NCBI GenBank assembly: GCA_023228865.1
Contig: JALOAH010000016.1
Span: forward strand, 1 to 50,813
Reading direction: 5' to 3'
Origin: Porticoccaceae bacterium
Lineage (GTDB): Bacteria; Pseudomonadota; Gammaproteobacteria; Pseudomonadales; Porticoccaceae
Length of the DNA stretch: 50,813 bases
Below, piece by piece: positions 38,775 through 47,225 of the stretch. Position 1 is the stretch's first letter. Every line of letters begins with the position of its first letter. The notes below the pieces were generated by a model. It did not search any database. It was not told the origin of the DNA and worked only from the letters and a program-made list of their open reading frames with translations. The translations under genes were made by a program, and so were the position numbers.

Positions 38775-39522
38775 CTGCGGCGCCGTAGGCGGCTATTGCC
38801 GTGGCGATATCTCCGGTTTCGGCCAGAAAGTTTTTAGCGAATTTGGGAATTTTTGCCGAGATGCCGAGAATGTCGTAGATGACGAGAACCTGGGCATCGG
38901 TATTCTTGCCCGCACCAATGCCGATAACCGGAATGTCGAGGGCGTTTGAAATGGTTTCTGCCAATGCCGAGGGCACACATTCCAGCACCAGCATATCGGC
39001 GCCAGCTTGTTCAAGGCTTCGCGCATCGTCAAGCATTTTGGCGGCGGCGTCCCTGTCTCTGCCCTGTACTTTATAGCCGCCGAGCTTGTCGACGGACTGG
39101 GGGGTCAATCCGAGGTGGCCGCACACGGGGATTCCCCTCTCGGTGAGTTTGAGAATGGTGGGTGCGAGCCACGCGCCGCCTTCAACTTTGACCATTTGTG
39201 CCCCCGCCTGCATGAGCCGCGCCGCATTGGCGATGGCCTGGTCGTCGCTGCCATAGGCCATATAGGGCATATCGACAATGATGAACGAGCTGGTATTGCC
39301 GCGAGCCACCGCAGCGGTATGGTGAACCATGTCCGCCATGGTGACCGGTACGGTACTGCTGTGCCCCAGGCAGACATTGCCGAGGGAATCGCCGACGAGA
39401 ATCACTTCGATGCCAGCCATTGCCGCCAGCCGCGCAAATGTGGCGTCGTAGGCGGTTATTACCGCGAATTTCTCTTGAGCATTTTTCATGGCTTTGAGCT
39501 TGGCTAAAGACAGGGCATTCAT
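38731..39522 (-). CDS. panB: 3-methyl-2-oxobutanoate hydroxymethyltransferase
   Basis: PanB makes ketopantoate in pantothenate (CoA) synthesis. The 263-residue TIM-barrel protein has AITAYDATFARLAAMAGIEVILVGDSLG (shown in part; the metal-binding VGDSLG), VPVTMADMV, VKVEGG, GHLGLTPQ and IGIGAG. It is last of pcnB-folK-kinase-panB. panC, its usual neighbour, is absent. Its end overlaps the ArsC-like gene on the other strand. Confidence 0.96.
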   Translation of the reverse strand: MNALSLAKLKAMKNAQEKFAVITAYDATFARLAAMAGIEVILVGDSLGNVCLGHSSTVPVTMADMVHHTAAVARGNTSSFIIVDMPYMAYGSDDQAIANAARLMQAGAQMVKVEGGAWLAPTILKLTERGIPVCGHLGLTPQSVDKLGGYKVQGRDRDAAAKMLDDARSLEQAGADMLVLECVPSALAETISNALDIPVIGIGAGKNTDAQVLVIYDILGISAKIPKFAKNFLAETGDIATAIAAYGAAVRAGSFPEKNHCFD

Positions 39523-39556
39523 GGTGTGGCCTTTTTTTGATAACTGTTAAAGAAGG

Positions 39557-40252
39557 TCAGGCGTGGGAGGCCGGATTGTAATAATGTCTGCCGGATTTAA
39601 CGGTGAGCAGAAATTCCACAAGATTTTTGTAGTCGGCCTCACAGTTGACAATATCGATTTCGGTGGCGTTGACAATCAATAGCGGCGCCTGATCATAGTA
39701 GTAAAAAAACTGGGTGTAGGCATCGTTGAGAGCCGCCAGATATTCCGGCGCGATCTGTTGCTCCATGGCTTTGCCGCGGCGGTAGATGCGCTCGAGGAGT
39801 ATGTCGGTGGGCGCCTGCAGATAAATCACCAGGTCGGGAACCGGGGCATCGACGGTGAGTTGGTCGTACACCATCTGGTAGAGGTTGAGTTCGTTTTCAT
39901 CCAGGGTCACTTTGGCGAAAATGGGGTCTTTGTCCATAAGGAAATCGGCAATGCGCACAGGCTTGAATATATCGCCCTGGCGCAAGGCCTGCAGTTGCTT
40001 GACCCGTTGAAAAAGAAAAAACAGCTGTGTTGGCAGTGCTGCTGACGCGCGATCCTGGTAAAACTTTTCCAGAAAGGGGTTTTCTTCTGCCTGTTCAAGC
40101 AGGGTGTCATAATTAAACGTGTGCGCCAAGCGCTTGGCGAGGGTGGTTTTGCCAACGCCTATGGAACCCTCGACGGCAATAAATCCGGGCAGGTCGTATG
40201 GCGACAGGTCTAGCTGAATATCGTTTGTCTGGAAAGCCACGTCAGTCTCCAT
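39557..40252 (-). CDS. Deoxynucleoside kinase (dAdo/dGuo kinase family)
   Basis: The 231-residue product belongs to the dNK/dCK family that phosphorylates deoxynucleosides for salvage. It has the P-loop FIAVEGSIGVGKTTLAKRL, an EENPFLEKFY block with the base-contact Glu, the DFLMDKDPIFA region, and RIYRRGKAMEQ near the lid. Start ATG at 40252 overlaps the folK end; the frame is open further upstream within folK, which is ignored. It lies between folK and panB, where some gammaproteobacteria carry this gene. Confidence 0.88.
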   Translation of the reverse strand: METDVAFQTNDIQLDLSPYDLPGFIAVEGSIGVGKTTLAKRLAHTFNYDTLLEQAEENPFLEKFYQDRASAALPTQLFFLFQRVKQLQALRQGDIFKPVRIADFLMDKDPIFAKVTLDENELNLYQMVYDQLTVDAPVPDLVIYLQAPTDILLERIYRRGKAMEQQIAPEYLAALNDAYTQFFYYYDQAPLLIVNATEIDIVNCEADYKNLVEFLLTVKSGRHYYNPASHA

Positions 40253-40736
40253 TCGAGAGCGAGACAATACCCCCTGAGGGCAGGTTTGCCAAGAGTTGGG
40301 TGATAGAAACTCCACCGGGAAGGCATAGGGTTGGGGCGATATCCGCCAAAGGGTAAATGACAAAGTTGCGAAAGGTCATTTGGGGGTGGGGAATCTGCAG
40401 CCTTTCCAGGTCAATGATGGCATCGCCATAAAGGAGAATATCCAGATCCAGGGTGCGCGGCCCCCAGTGCAGGTGGCGGCGTCTGCCGTGGCGCTGTTCA
40501 ATGCCCTGAAGATGGTCGAGAAGCTCAAGGGGCGCCAGTGACGTCACAATTTTGATCACGGCGTTGATGTAGTCCGGCTGCTCCTGTGGCCCTATGGGGG
40601 CGCTGCGATAGAAGCGGGATGTCGCAGTGACTGAGGTTTTCGGCAACAGATCAATGTCCCCAATGGCCGTTGTCAGCTGAACGGCAGGATTGCCGAGATT
40701 GCTGCCAAGGGCAATGAAAGCGGCAACAGCACTCAT
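40242..40736 (-). CDS. folK: 2-amino-4-hydroxy-6-hydroxymethyldihydropteridine pyrophosphokinase
   Basis: FolK transfers pyrophosphate from ATP to the pterin in folate synthesis. The 164-residue protein has IALGSNLGNP, FYRSAPIGPQEQPDYINAV and the signature RRRHLHWGPRTLDLDILLYG (split), with the GPRTLDLDIL motif that binds metals. Start overlaps the pcnB stop (ATGA), and its end overlaps the kinase start. Confidence 0.96.
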   Translation of the reverse strand: MSAVAAFIALGSNLGNPAVQLTTAIGDIDLLPKTSVTATSRFYRSAPIGPQEQPDYINAVIKIVTSLAPLELLDHLQGIEQRHGRRRHLHWGPRTLDLDILLYGDAIIDLERLQIPHPQMTFRNFVIYPLADIAPTLCLPGGVSITQLLANLPSGGIVSLSNGD

Positions 40737-42100
40737 TCGCTGATGGCGTCGCCCCGGGGTTTTCTCTTCGGCCTTCGTCGCCGCTTGCGGCCGCTGTGGC
40801 CAGGGTCTTTGCCAAGGGCTTCCACCAGAGTGCGGCGCCCCTTTTCATCGGCGTCCTGGTAGCGGGTCCACCAGTGGCCAAGGTTGTCAAGGTTTTCCCC
40901 AGCCTGCTCGCGAAGCAGAACAAAGTCATAGGCCGCGCGAAACCGGGGCAGGCTGATGAGGTGAGCTGCGCGGGTGCCGCTGCGGTTGGGGAGACGAAGT
41001 TGCAGTTCCCAAATTTCCCGCATGGGTTGGCTGAAGCGGCGGGGAATGGCAATTCTGTCCACCTGGCGGGCGATAACCATGCCGCCCGCCTTTTGCATGG
41101 CCATGGCGGGATTTTCATTTTTTCTCTCATAGCCCGCCTGCGCATTTTCAACCGCAGGCCAGAGTAGCGCCGCCAGCAGAAAAGCCGGGGTGACCCGCTG
41201 GTTGTTACGAATGCGCTTGTCGGTATTGGTGAGTGCCTGTTCGATAAACTCCAGATAGAACCCGGACTCATCCCTGGTCACAGCGTCCATGGCTTGAGGA
41301 AACAGTTGCGCCATCAAGTTGTGATCCATCAACTGGCGAAAGGTGGCGAGCCCGTAGCCGGAGAGAAATAGCTTGAGCACCTCATCAAAAAGCCGCGCCG
41401 GGGCGACGTCGGCAAGCAGGTGAGCCAGAGGTCTTATGGGCGCGGAGGATTCGACACTGATGGCAAATCCCAGCTTTGCTGCAAAGCGAGCTGCCCGCAA
41501 CATGCGTACGGGATCTTCCCGGTAGCGAGTTTCCGGGTCGCCGATCAGAACCAGCGTACGCTTGTTAAGGTCGTTGATGCCCCCCGTATAGTCAAAAACG
41601 CTATCTTCAATGGGGTCGTAGTAGAGGGCGTTGACGGTGAAGTCACGGCGGCGGGCATCCTCCTCAATATTGCCAAACACGTTGTCCCTTAGCAGCATGC
41701 CCTGGTCGGATTGAATGGCGTCGAAATGATTGCCGTCACCGTGGCCTGCGCGGAAAGTGGTGACCTCAATGACTTCTCGCCCCATATGGACGTGAACAAT
41801 ACGAAAACGACGGCCGACAATGCGGGAGCGCCGAAAAATGTCCTTTACCTGTTCGGGGGTGGCGTTGGTGGCAACATCAAAGTCTTTGGGGTGGAGATCC
41901 AGAAGGGCATCGCGAACGCAGCCGCCCACGACATAGGCCTGAAAACCTTTCTCGGCGAGAGCTTCCACCACCTGGCGAGCCCCTTTGCTGACCTTGCTGG
42001 GGTGAAGTTCGTGTTTGCCCGAAGGGATTTTGGCAGAATTGCCCGCAGTCTTGTTGCGAGCCGATCGGGGAGACAGGATTTTAAACAGCTTTTTCAGCAT
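40733..42100 (-). CDS. pcnB: Poly(A) polymerase I
   Basis: PcnB adds poly(A) tails to RNA, promoting decay. The 455-residue nucleotidyltransferase has VVGGCVRDALLDLHPKDFDVATNATPEQV (shown in part: GGCVRDALL and DFDVATNA), the RRSRIVGRRFRIVHV block, and RRDFTVNALYYD. A basic tail rich in Arg/Lys ends the protein. A stop lies directly before the ATG in frame, so the start cannot be further upstream. Between it and cbrB lies the CrcZ-like unit. Confidence 0.95.
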   Translation of the reverse strand: MLKKLFKILSPRSARNKTAGNSAKIPSGKHELHPSKVSKGARQVVEALAEKGFQAYVVGGCVRDALLDLHPKDFDVATNATPEQVKDIFRRSRIVGRRFRIVHVHMGREVIEVTTFRAGHGDGNHFDAIQSDQGMLLRDNVFGNIEEDARRRDFTVNALYYDPIEDSVFDYTGGINDLNKRTLVLIGDPETRYREDPVRMLRAARFAAKLGFAISVESSAPIRPLAHLLADVAPARLFDEVLKLFLSGYGLATFRQLMDHNLMAQLFPQAMDAVTRDESGFYLEFIEQALTNTDKRIRNNQRVTPAFLLAALLWPAVENAQAGYERKNENPAMAMQKAGGMVIARQVDRIAIPRRFSQPMREIWELQLRLPNRSGTRAAHLISLPRFRAAYDFVLLREQAGENLDNLGHWWTRYQDADEKGRRTLVEALGKDPGHSGRKRRRRPKRKPRGDAISE

Positions 42101-42210
42101 TTAGATACCGGGCGTTGGAAAACACACGTGCGTTGGAGGCGGCATTCTAACACATCAGTGCTGAACCTATTAATCCTGGCGGTAAGCGGCGACGGGGGTA
42201 TGGCGGAAAT

Positions 42211-42354
42211 GAAAAAGGAGGCTTTACGCCTCCTCCAGTGTCTAGATGCCTAAGATTCGGGTCCTAACCCCCCTGAGTCTAATTGCAATCTGTCAGTCAG
42301 TTTATTATTAATGTTTCTTGTTTTTATTTAGCCGAGTGTTTTTTTATTCTTATG
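42211..42354 (-). ncRNA. CrcZ-like small RNA (candidate)
   Basis: The unit begins 12 bases downstream of a sigma-54 -12 element and ends at an intrinsic terminator, giving about 140 nt. It contains three AANAANAA motifs: AAGAATAA (42351-42344), AACAAGAA (42322-42315) and AATAATAA (42309-42302), the type that binds Hfq with Crc in Pseudomonas CrcZ. Location between cbrB and pcnB, and orientation, are the same as for Pseudomonas crcZ, but this RNA would be much shorter than the roughly 400 nt P. aeruginosa form. In pseudomonads CrcZ relieves catabolite repression by sequestering Hfq/Crc. No open reading frame of note overlaps it on the same strand. Expression is untested. Confidence 0.7.
42212..42233 (-). 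terminator. Intrinsic terminator of the CrcZ-like RNA
   Basis: On the minus strand GGAGGC, five-base loop GTAAA, GCCTCC are followed by TTTTT (42216-42212). The stem (42217-42233) sits 111 bases before pcnB and closes the unit started at the sigma-54 promoter. Confidence 0.85.
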
Positions 42355-42365
42355 CCATGTATAGA

Positions 42366-42379
42366 GCATATACCGTGCC
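42366..42379 (-). promoter_or_regulatory. Sigma-54 promoter (-24/-12) of the CrcZ-like RNA
   Basis: The minus strand reads TTGGCACGGTATATGCTC. The -24 GG (42379-42378) and -12 GC (42367-42366) have the exact sigma-54 spacing, and TTGGCACG matches the -24 consensus fully. The predicted start is near 42354. Activation by an NtrC-type protein is required; CbrB next door is the obvious candidate. Confidence 0.85.
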
Positions 42380-42454
42380 AAAAAAATAAACTGATAAAAA
42401 TCATTGCATTACAAGAATTCCAGGTTTTTGTTCGGAGTCTCAAGCATGAGATGC

Positions 42455-42491
42455 GTTACCTTTTTTCACGAATTGTGTAACCTGGGTTACA
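42455..42491 (-). promoter_or_regulatory. Probable CbrB upstream activator sites
   Basis: A perfect palindrome TGTAACC-TG-GGTTACA occupies 42476-42491, and another half-site (GTTACC) is at 42455-42460. They are centred about 130 and 103 bases upstream of the predicted start of the CrcZ-like RNA, the usual range for activator sites of sigma-54 promoters. GTAAC/GTTAC half-sites match the type reported for CbrB in Pseudomonas. Confidence 0.6.
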
Positions 42492-42705
42492 TTTGAGCGA
42501 ACCCGCCCCTGAGGTTGAATCAGAAGTAGAGGTTTCAAGACGGGTGTTATTGTCAGTTTCGGGGAATAAGACAGGGGGCAGATTTAAAAGTTCCGCCGGG
42601 CTTGAAAATTATTGGCGGTGATCGGGTGCCAACTCATTTTAGGCGCGAATATAAGCGTGGCGGATTCAGGTGTTTCCAGGCAATCTGCCGCGATCTGTGC
42701 CGTTG

Positions 42706-44085
42706 TCAGGCAGTCTTGGTTCTTGGAATGCCCAGTTTTTGACGCCGTTCCCAAAGACATTTACGGCTGATGCCGAGTTTTTTGGCAAGCTCTGTTTCAC
42801 TCATGGCATCCTGGTTTTCAAGGACAAAGTGGGTGAAATAGTCTTCCAGGGACAAGCCTTCCTGAATATCTTTTTCAAGGGTGCGCTGGTGCCGGTTTTC
42901 CTGGATGTATTCGAGAGTGCTGTCGAGATCTGTGTCTATTTCTACCAGAGACAGATTGATGCCGAGAAGGTCGTGGGTAATGGGTTGGCCTTCATCGCAG
43001 AGTATCACCGCCCGTTGTATGGAATTTTCCATCTCGCGAATATTGCCGGGCCAGGCATAGGTGGTAATGGCCTGAATGGCGTCTGGCGCCAGTTCCAGCA
43101 GGGGCTTGCCCATTTTGATGCAAAATTTGGCCAGCAGATGTTCGGCAATCTGGAAGATGTCCTTGCCTCTTTCGCGCAGGGACGGCAGATTGAGGTTGAC
43201 CACATTGATGCGGTAGAAAAGATCCTCGCGAAACTTGCCTTCCTGGCAGAGCTTTTGCAAATTGCGATGGGTCGCCGCCAGCAGGCGCACGTCAACCTTG
43301 CGAGGCTTGATGGAACCAATGGGGCGAACCTCCCCCTCTTGAAGCACCCGCAGTAGCCGCGCCTGGGCTTCTAAGGGCAGTTCGCCAATTTCATCGAGAA
43401 ACAAAGTGCCGCCATCCGCCGCAGTGACCAGGCCGGTGCGGTTTTCTGTGGCGCCGGTAAAGGAACCCTTTTCATGGCCAAAGAGTTCGGCCTCGATCAG
43501 GGTGTCGGGAATGGCGGCGCAGTTGACGCAGATAATTGGATTGTCGGCTCTGGGACTCTCGTTGTGAATCGCCTTGGCAGCCAACTCCTTGCCGGTGCCG
43601 GTTTCCCCGTGAATCAAGACGGTGGCGTCCGTTGGCGCGACCTTGTGAATAATATTGAAAACCTCCTTCATGGCCTGGCTGTCGCCGATCATGCCGCGGC
43701 TGGCATGGGTGGGGGAGTTGAACTCCTTGGGCTGGGGCTGGGTGCGCAAAATGCGCTTGATGGAGTTTAAAACTTCTTTCTGATCGAAAGGTTTGGGAAT
43801 GTAGTCAACAGCGCCAAGTTTCATGGTGTCGACAGCGGATCTGAGGCTGGCATAGCTGGTCATAATGAGAACGGGAACATCTCCGGCCAGTTTGATCAGG
43901 TCAGTTCCCGGAGCGCCGGGCAGGCGCAGGTCGCTGATGATCAGGGCGAAGTCAGATAGCTTAAAGCGACTGGTGGCATCCTGAATATTGCTTGCCGCCT
44001 CAACGTCGAAGTCATTCCTTTCCAGTAGTTTGCACAGCGAGCTGCGAATCACTTCCTCATCTTCAACTATAAGAATTCGTTGCAT
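42706..44085 (-). CDS. cbrB: Sigma-54-dependent response regulator CbrB
   Basis: CbrB is the regulator of the CbrAB system controlling carbon/nitrogen balance in Pseudomonas. The 459-residue NtrC-type protein has a receiver (Asp52 in [12 protein letters not shown]), AAA+ domain with GETGTGKE, the sigma-54 contact GSFTGA, and a C-terminal HTH ([21 protein letters not shown], split). LPGAPGT and [22 protein letters not shown] closely follow the CbrB family. ATG at 44085 is preferred over the longer frame (44136), with AGG upstream. cbrA is immediately upstream and the CrcZ-like unit immediately downstream. Confidence 0.9.
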   Translation of the reverse strand: MQRILIVEDEEVIRSSLCKLLERNDFDVEAASNIQDATSRFKLSDFALIISDLRLPGAPGTDLIKLAGDVPVLIMTSYASLRSAVDTMKLGAVDYIPKPFDQKEVLNSIKRILRTQPQPKEFNSPTHASRGMIGDSQAMKEVFNIIHKVAPTDATVLIHGETGTGKELAAKAIHNESPRADNPIICVNCAAIPDTLIEAELFGHEKGSFTGATENRTGLVTAADGGTLFLDEIGELPLEAQARLLRVLQEGEVRPIGSIKPRKVDVRLLAATHRNLQKLCQEGKFREDLFYRINVVNLNLPSLRERGKDIFQIAEHLLAKFCIKMGKPLLELAPDAIQAITTYAWPGNIREMENSIQRAVILCDEGQPITHDLLGINLSLVEIDTDLDSTLEYIQENRHQRTLEKDIQEGLSLEDYFTHFVLENQDAMSETELAKKLGISRKCLWERRQKLGIPRTKTA

Positions 44086-44137
44086 GTTTTTGCCTGAAAG
44101 TTCCTGTTGATGTCTGTACTCTAAATGTGCGGACAAT

Positions 44138-46999
44138 TTAGGGGGTGTTCATTGTCAGGGTTATTCTCGTGCCCCTGCCGTTGTCCACCGGACTGGCGAT
44201 TCTGACGCTGCCCTTGTGGAGCCTCATGATGCTGTACACCATTGACAGGCCGAGACCTGTGCCTTCACCCGGATCCTTGGTGGTAAAAAAAGGATCCATA
44301 ACGCGGCTAATGAACTCTTCGGGAATGCCGCAGCCCCAATCCGTGATGTGAACAATAGCCTGCTGCCCATCGATTTCACCACTGATTTCAATAGCGCCGC
44401 CCTCTTTGCTGGCGTCGCGGGCGTTGGCGAGCAAGTTGACGAATACCTGAGTCAATTGGTGGAGATCTCCCCGCACCCTAAAATCTTCGGTAATCGCGAC
44501 GCGAAATTCAACCACTTTAGCACCTTTGTCCAGTTTCAACAGCTGAATGGCGCTGTTCAAAGCAGTATTGAGGACAATGGGTTTAAGGGTGCGCTGGCTG
44601 TCGCTGCGGGAAAAATCCATCAGCGTGTTGACAATGGTGGCAATACGCTGGGTCAATTCGAGAATGATTTCAGCACTTTTGCGGGTTTCGGTATCGCTTG
44701 ATTCCGCCAGCAGATCCTGGGCAAGACAGGAAATCCCCGTCACCGGATTGCCGATCTCATGGGCGACGCCAGCCGCGAGGCGACCCACGGAGGTCAACCT
44801 CTCGGTATGGGCGAGTTCCTGTATCAGCCGGAGTCTCTCAGTAATGTCTTCCATCAACACCACCTGATAACCGGCGTAGACGGGAGAATTTTCCTCGATG
44901 CGGTGTTTGCTGAGGTGATACCAGCACACACCCCTGTGGCTGTCTTCCATTTCATGTACGGGCCAGCTGATGTCTTGGGATGCGCAAAATTTCTTCAGGG
45001 TGTTGCCCCAGGGCGGCGGCAGGTCACCGATATTGGCGCCTTCCATGTTGACAGACTCAAGGCCGGTGTATTTGGTCATGGCCAGGTTCCACAGAAGAAT
45101 TTCCCCCTCCGAATCCAGGGAGCACACGCCAATGGGTAAATTCTCCAGCGTGTGGCGGTGATAAAGGCGCAGCTTGTTGAGTTCTGCCGCCAGGCCGGAG
45201 AGGACACTGCCGGTGCTGGCGAGCTGGGATTCCAGCAGACTGATATCGTCAACGGCGGCGCCGCCGCCAAAAGGCATAACGCTGTCCATGATCTGGTCTG
45301 CGGTCAGGGTGCCGAGTTTGGCGCTCAACTGAAAGCAGAGGCGGTCGCGAAGCATGCGCATTGCCAGTGGGCGGTGATCGTCGAGACTGATACTGAGGGT
45401 GTTGACAGCGGCGTCCAGCTCTCTGCGTGCCGCCGGTGCGCCAATGGCCGTCGCTAGTCTGGACTGAATGCCGTCGAGGCTGGTAATCGCCAAACTCTGC
45501 CGTTGCGGTGTCGGCAAGTTGTCCACCATGCACTGAAAGCCATGGTGCCGCTCGCTGTCCGAGGTGCGGGTAGCCATGGAAACGCTCAGCGCCACCAAAA
45601 GATTGGCCACCAGGGATTCGATCAGCCAGAACGGCCAGTTTTCAGATCCGGTTGCAATATGAACATCAAACAACAACGGTGGCGAGGTATTAAAGCACAC
45701 GGGAAAAACCACCCCGTAAAGCCAGAAACCACTGCCAACCGCCAGGCCGGCGAGAAACCCCAGGCGGTTAATTTTGGGGGCGTACAGGGTGGCAATCATG
45801 CCGGGCAATAGCTGAATCACGCCGATCATGCCGGTAATGCTTAGATCCGTAACACTGTTGGACTTGTTGAATGTCGTGAACAGGCAGACGGTAACGAGCC
45901 AGGCGCAGCTGAGCCAGAAGCAGCGCCTGTTGAGCCACACATCCAGGTCGGCATTGCCGCGCCACTGCCCGGGTTTCACCAGATAGGAGGTAACCACAAT
46001 TTTTCCCAGGGCAATGGCCGTGACAGTGAGCAGGCTGGCGCTGATAAACAACATGGTTACCAGGCTGAGATAGTAAAGCCCGTCAATGCCAAGGGTGGCG
46101 GGCAGAACAGAAACATACTGTTGCAATGGCGCGTTCAGGGGCAGGCGCAACCCGGCCCAGAGCACCGGAAACAGGGACAGGGTGATTAATAGTAAAAGAA
46201 AGGGCACCATCCACGACGACGTTGAATGCTTTGGCCACCAGTTTGACAGAGTCTGCATAAAACCCTGCTGGGGCAGCAGTAGCGCCATTGGCAACAGCAA
46301 CAGAATCAGGGCGTAGGCGCTGTCAAAGCGCAGAATCACCTGATCCTGGCCGCTGGTTTCCGCCCAGCTGTTGAGCTCCGCAATGCCGCCAAACACCAGT
46401 TGCACCGCCACATAACCACAGCCCAGCAGAGTAATGAGGGCAATCGTGGTGGCAAAGGCGGTAACTCCGGGTAGCGCTTTTGCCGATTTGCCGGGGGCGC
46501 CAAAGCAGTAAATGAAAACCGCAACGATGGTGGCGACAGCGCTGGTAAGGCCGATGCTGTCGCTGAACCCTGAATTTCCGGAGTCGCTGAACTGGGAGGA
46601 AAAAATGCTGAATTGAGCTGCGGCTATGGGCAGGCTGGCGGTAAACAGCAGTGCGGCGCTCGCTTTTGCCACCGCCGGAGCGCGAAAGCGGTAGACCAGA
46701 AGGTCGGGAAGTGTGGCAAAGGCATGGCTGCGGGAAATCCAGCGCAGCGGGTCAATAAATAGCGGCGAAAAGATAAAAATGCCGCCAAAAGCGGCAAGGC
46801 CTATCAGTCCGGCAACGCCGTAGCGACCGACGATTTCAACGGCGCCAAAAAAGAACAAAACACCGCTGACACCCATAAACGACAGGGCGAAAATGAGGGG
46901 GTGTTGCCAGAAGGTATCGGGAATCGCGCGCAGCTGGGAAAGCGTGGCGATGCCAAGAAAAAGCAGGGCAAAAACCACAAAACTGATTTGTAAATCCAT
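44138..46999 (-). CDS. cbrA: Hybrid transporter-sensor histidine kinase CbrA
   Basis: CbrA fuses a sodium/solute symporter domain (about 13 hydrophobic helices in the first 500 residues) to a kinase: a linker, a PAS domain (ENLPIGVCSLDSEGEILLWN in part), the HisKA box GVAHEIGNP (His about 747), and HATPase motifs NLLANARDA, DWGCGIP and GEGTGLGLSMVY. This is the CbrA architecture of Pseudomonas (about 980 residues; 953 here). The start at 46999 (MDLQISFVVF) is two bases after cbrX; the upstream frame open to 47104 overlaps cbrX and is rejected. It feeds phosphate to CbrB. Confidence 0.93.
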   Translation of the reverse strand: MDLQISFVVFALLFLGIATLSQLRAIPDTFWQHPLIFALSFMGVSGVLFFFGAVEIVGRYGVAGLIGLAAFGGIFIFSPLFIDPLRWISRSHAFATLPDLLVYRFRAPAVAKASAALLFTASLPIAAAQFSIFSSQFSDSGNSGFSDSIGLTSAVATIVAVFIYCFGAPGKSAKALPGVTAFATTIALITLLGCGYVAVQLVFGGIAELNSWAETSGQDQVILRFDSAYALILLLLPMALLLPQQGFMQTLSNWWPKHSTSSWMVPFLLLLITLSLFPVLWAGLRLPLNAPLQQYVSVLPATLGIDGLYYLSLVTMLFISASLLTVTAIALGKIVVTSYLVKPGQWRGNADLDVWLNRRCFWLSCAWLVTVCLFTTFNKSNSVTDLSITGMIGVIQLLPGMIATLYAPKINRLGFLAGLAVGSGFWLYGVVFPVCFNTSPPLLFDVHIATGSENWPFWLIESLVANLLVALSVSMATRTSDSERHHGFQCMVDNLPTPQRQSLAITSLDGIQSRLATAIGAPAARRELDAAVNTLSISLDDHRPLAMRMLRDRLCFQLSAKLGTLTADQIMDSVMPFGGGAAVDDISLLESQLASTGSVLSGLAAELNKLRLYHRHTLENLPIGVCSLDSEGEILLWNLAMTKYTGLESVNMEGANIGDLPPPWGNTLKKFCASQDISWPVHEMEDSHRGVCWYHLSKHRIEENSPVYAGYQVVLMEDITERLRLIQELAHTERLTSVGRLAAGVAHEIGNPVTGISCLAQDLLAESSDTETRKSAEIILELTQRIATIVNTLMDFSRSDSQRTLKPIVLNTALNSAIQLLKLDKGAKVVEFRVAITEDFRVRGDLHQLTQVFVNLLANARDASKEGGAIEISGEIDGQQAIVHITDWGCGIPEEFISRVMDPFFTTKDPGEGTGLGLSMVYSIMRLHKGSVRIASPVDNGRGTRITLTMNTP

Positions 47000-47001
47000 G
47001 G

Positions 47002-47172
47002 TCAGAGAACCCGCCTGCGCCGCTGCCACAGCCAGGTTGCGATGATAAACAGCCCCCAGAGAATATAGGGTCTGATCCAGTTTATTCCCGGCGACGTCAG
47101 CCAATGAATGGCCATGGGAAGCAGCACGCAGGCGAGGAGAACCAGAAACGCAGAAAGGCGATGGTTGAGCAT
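47002..47172 (-). CDS. cbrX: Small membrane protein CbrX
   Basis: A 56-codon gene ends two bases before cbrA (TGA, CC, ATG). It has two hydrophobic segments (SAFLVLLACVLLPMAI and YILWGLFIIATWLW) and a basic tail QRRRRVL. Pseudomonas carries a small membrane gene cbrX at this same place, translationally coupled to cbrA; position, size and topology agree. No clear ribosome site is visible just before its ATG. It is shorter than the usual cut-off for ORF calling. Function is unknown. Confidence 0.75.
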   Translation of the reverse strand: MLNHRLSAFLVLLACVLLPMAIHWLTSPGINWIRPYILWGLFIIATWLWQRRRRVL

Positions 47173-47225
47173 GGGGTCAGAATTTCCTTGCCGTCATTGA
47201 TGAAGCCTCACAGGCGGCCAATGTC

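Larger units (their letters stand above)
42101..42705. other. 605-base gene-free region between pcnB and cbrB
   Basis: No convincing protein gene is seen. The part 42236-42480 is AT-rich compared with its surroundings. It holds a sigma-54 promoter, a CbrB-type palindrome, a small-RNA candidate and a terminator, listed separately. The stretches 42101-42211 (before pcnB) and 42492-42705 (after the cbrB stop) show nothing further I can name. Confidence 0.7.

Noticed and set aside
42211..42300. CsrB/RsmZ-type RNA with GGA motifs
   Set aside because: Only a few GGA triplets occur, without the repeated ANGGA hairpin loops of that class; A-rich motifs and context fit CrcZ better.
42283..42480. 65-codon open frame on the plus strand
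   Set aside because: It has no ribosome site, odd composition, and crosses the sigma-54 promoter and small-RNA candidate on the other strand.
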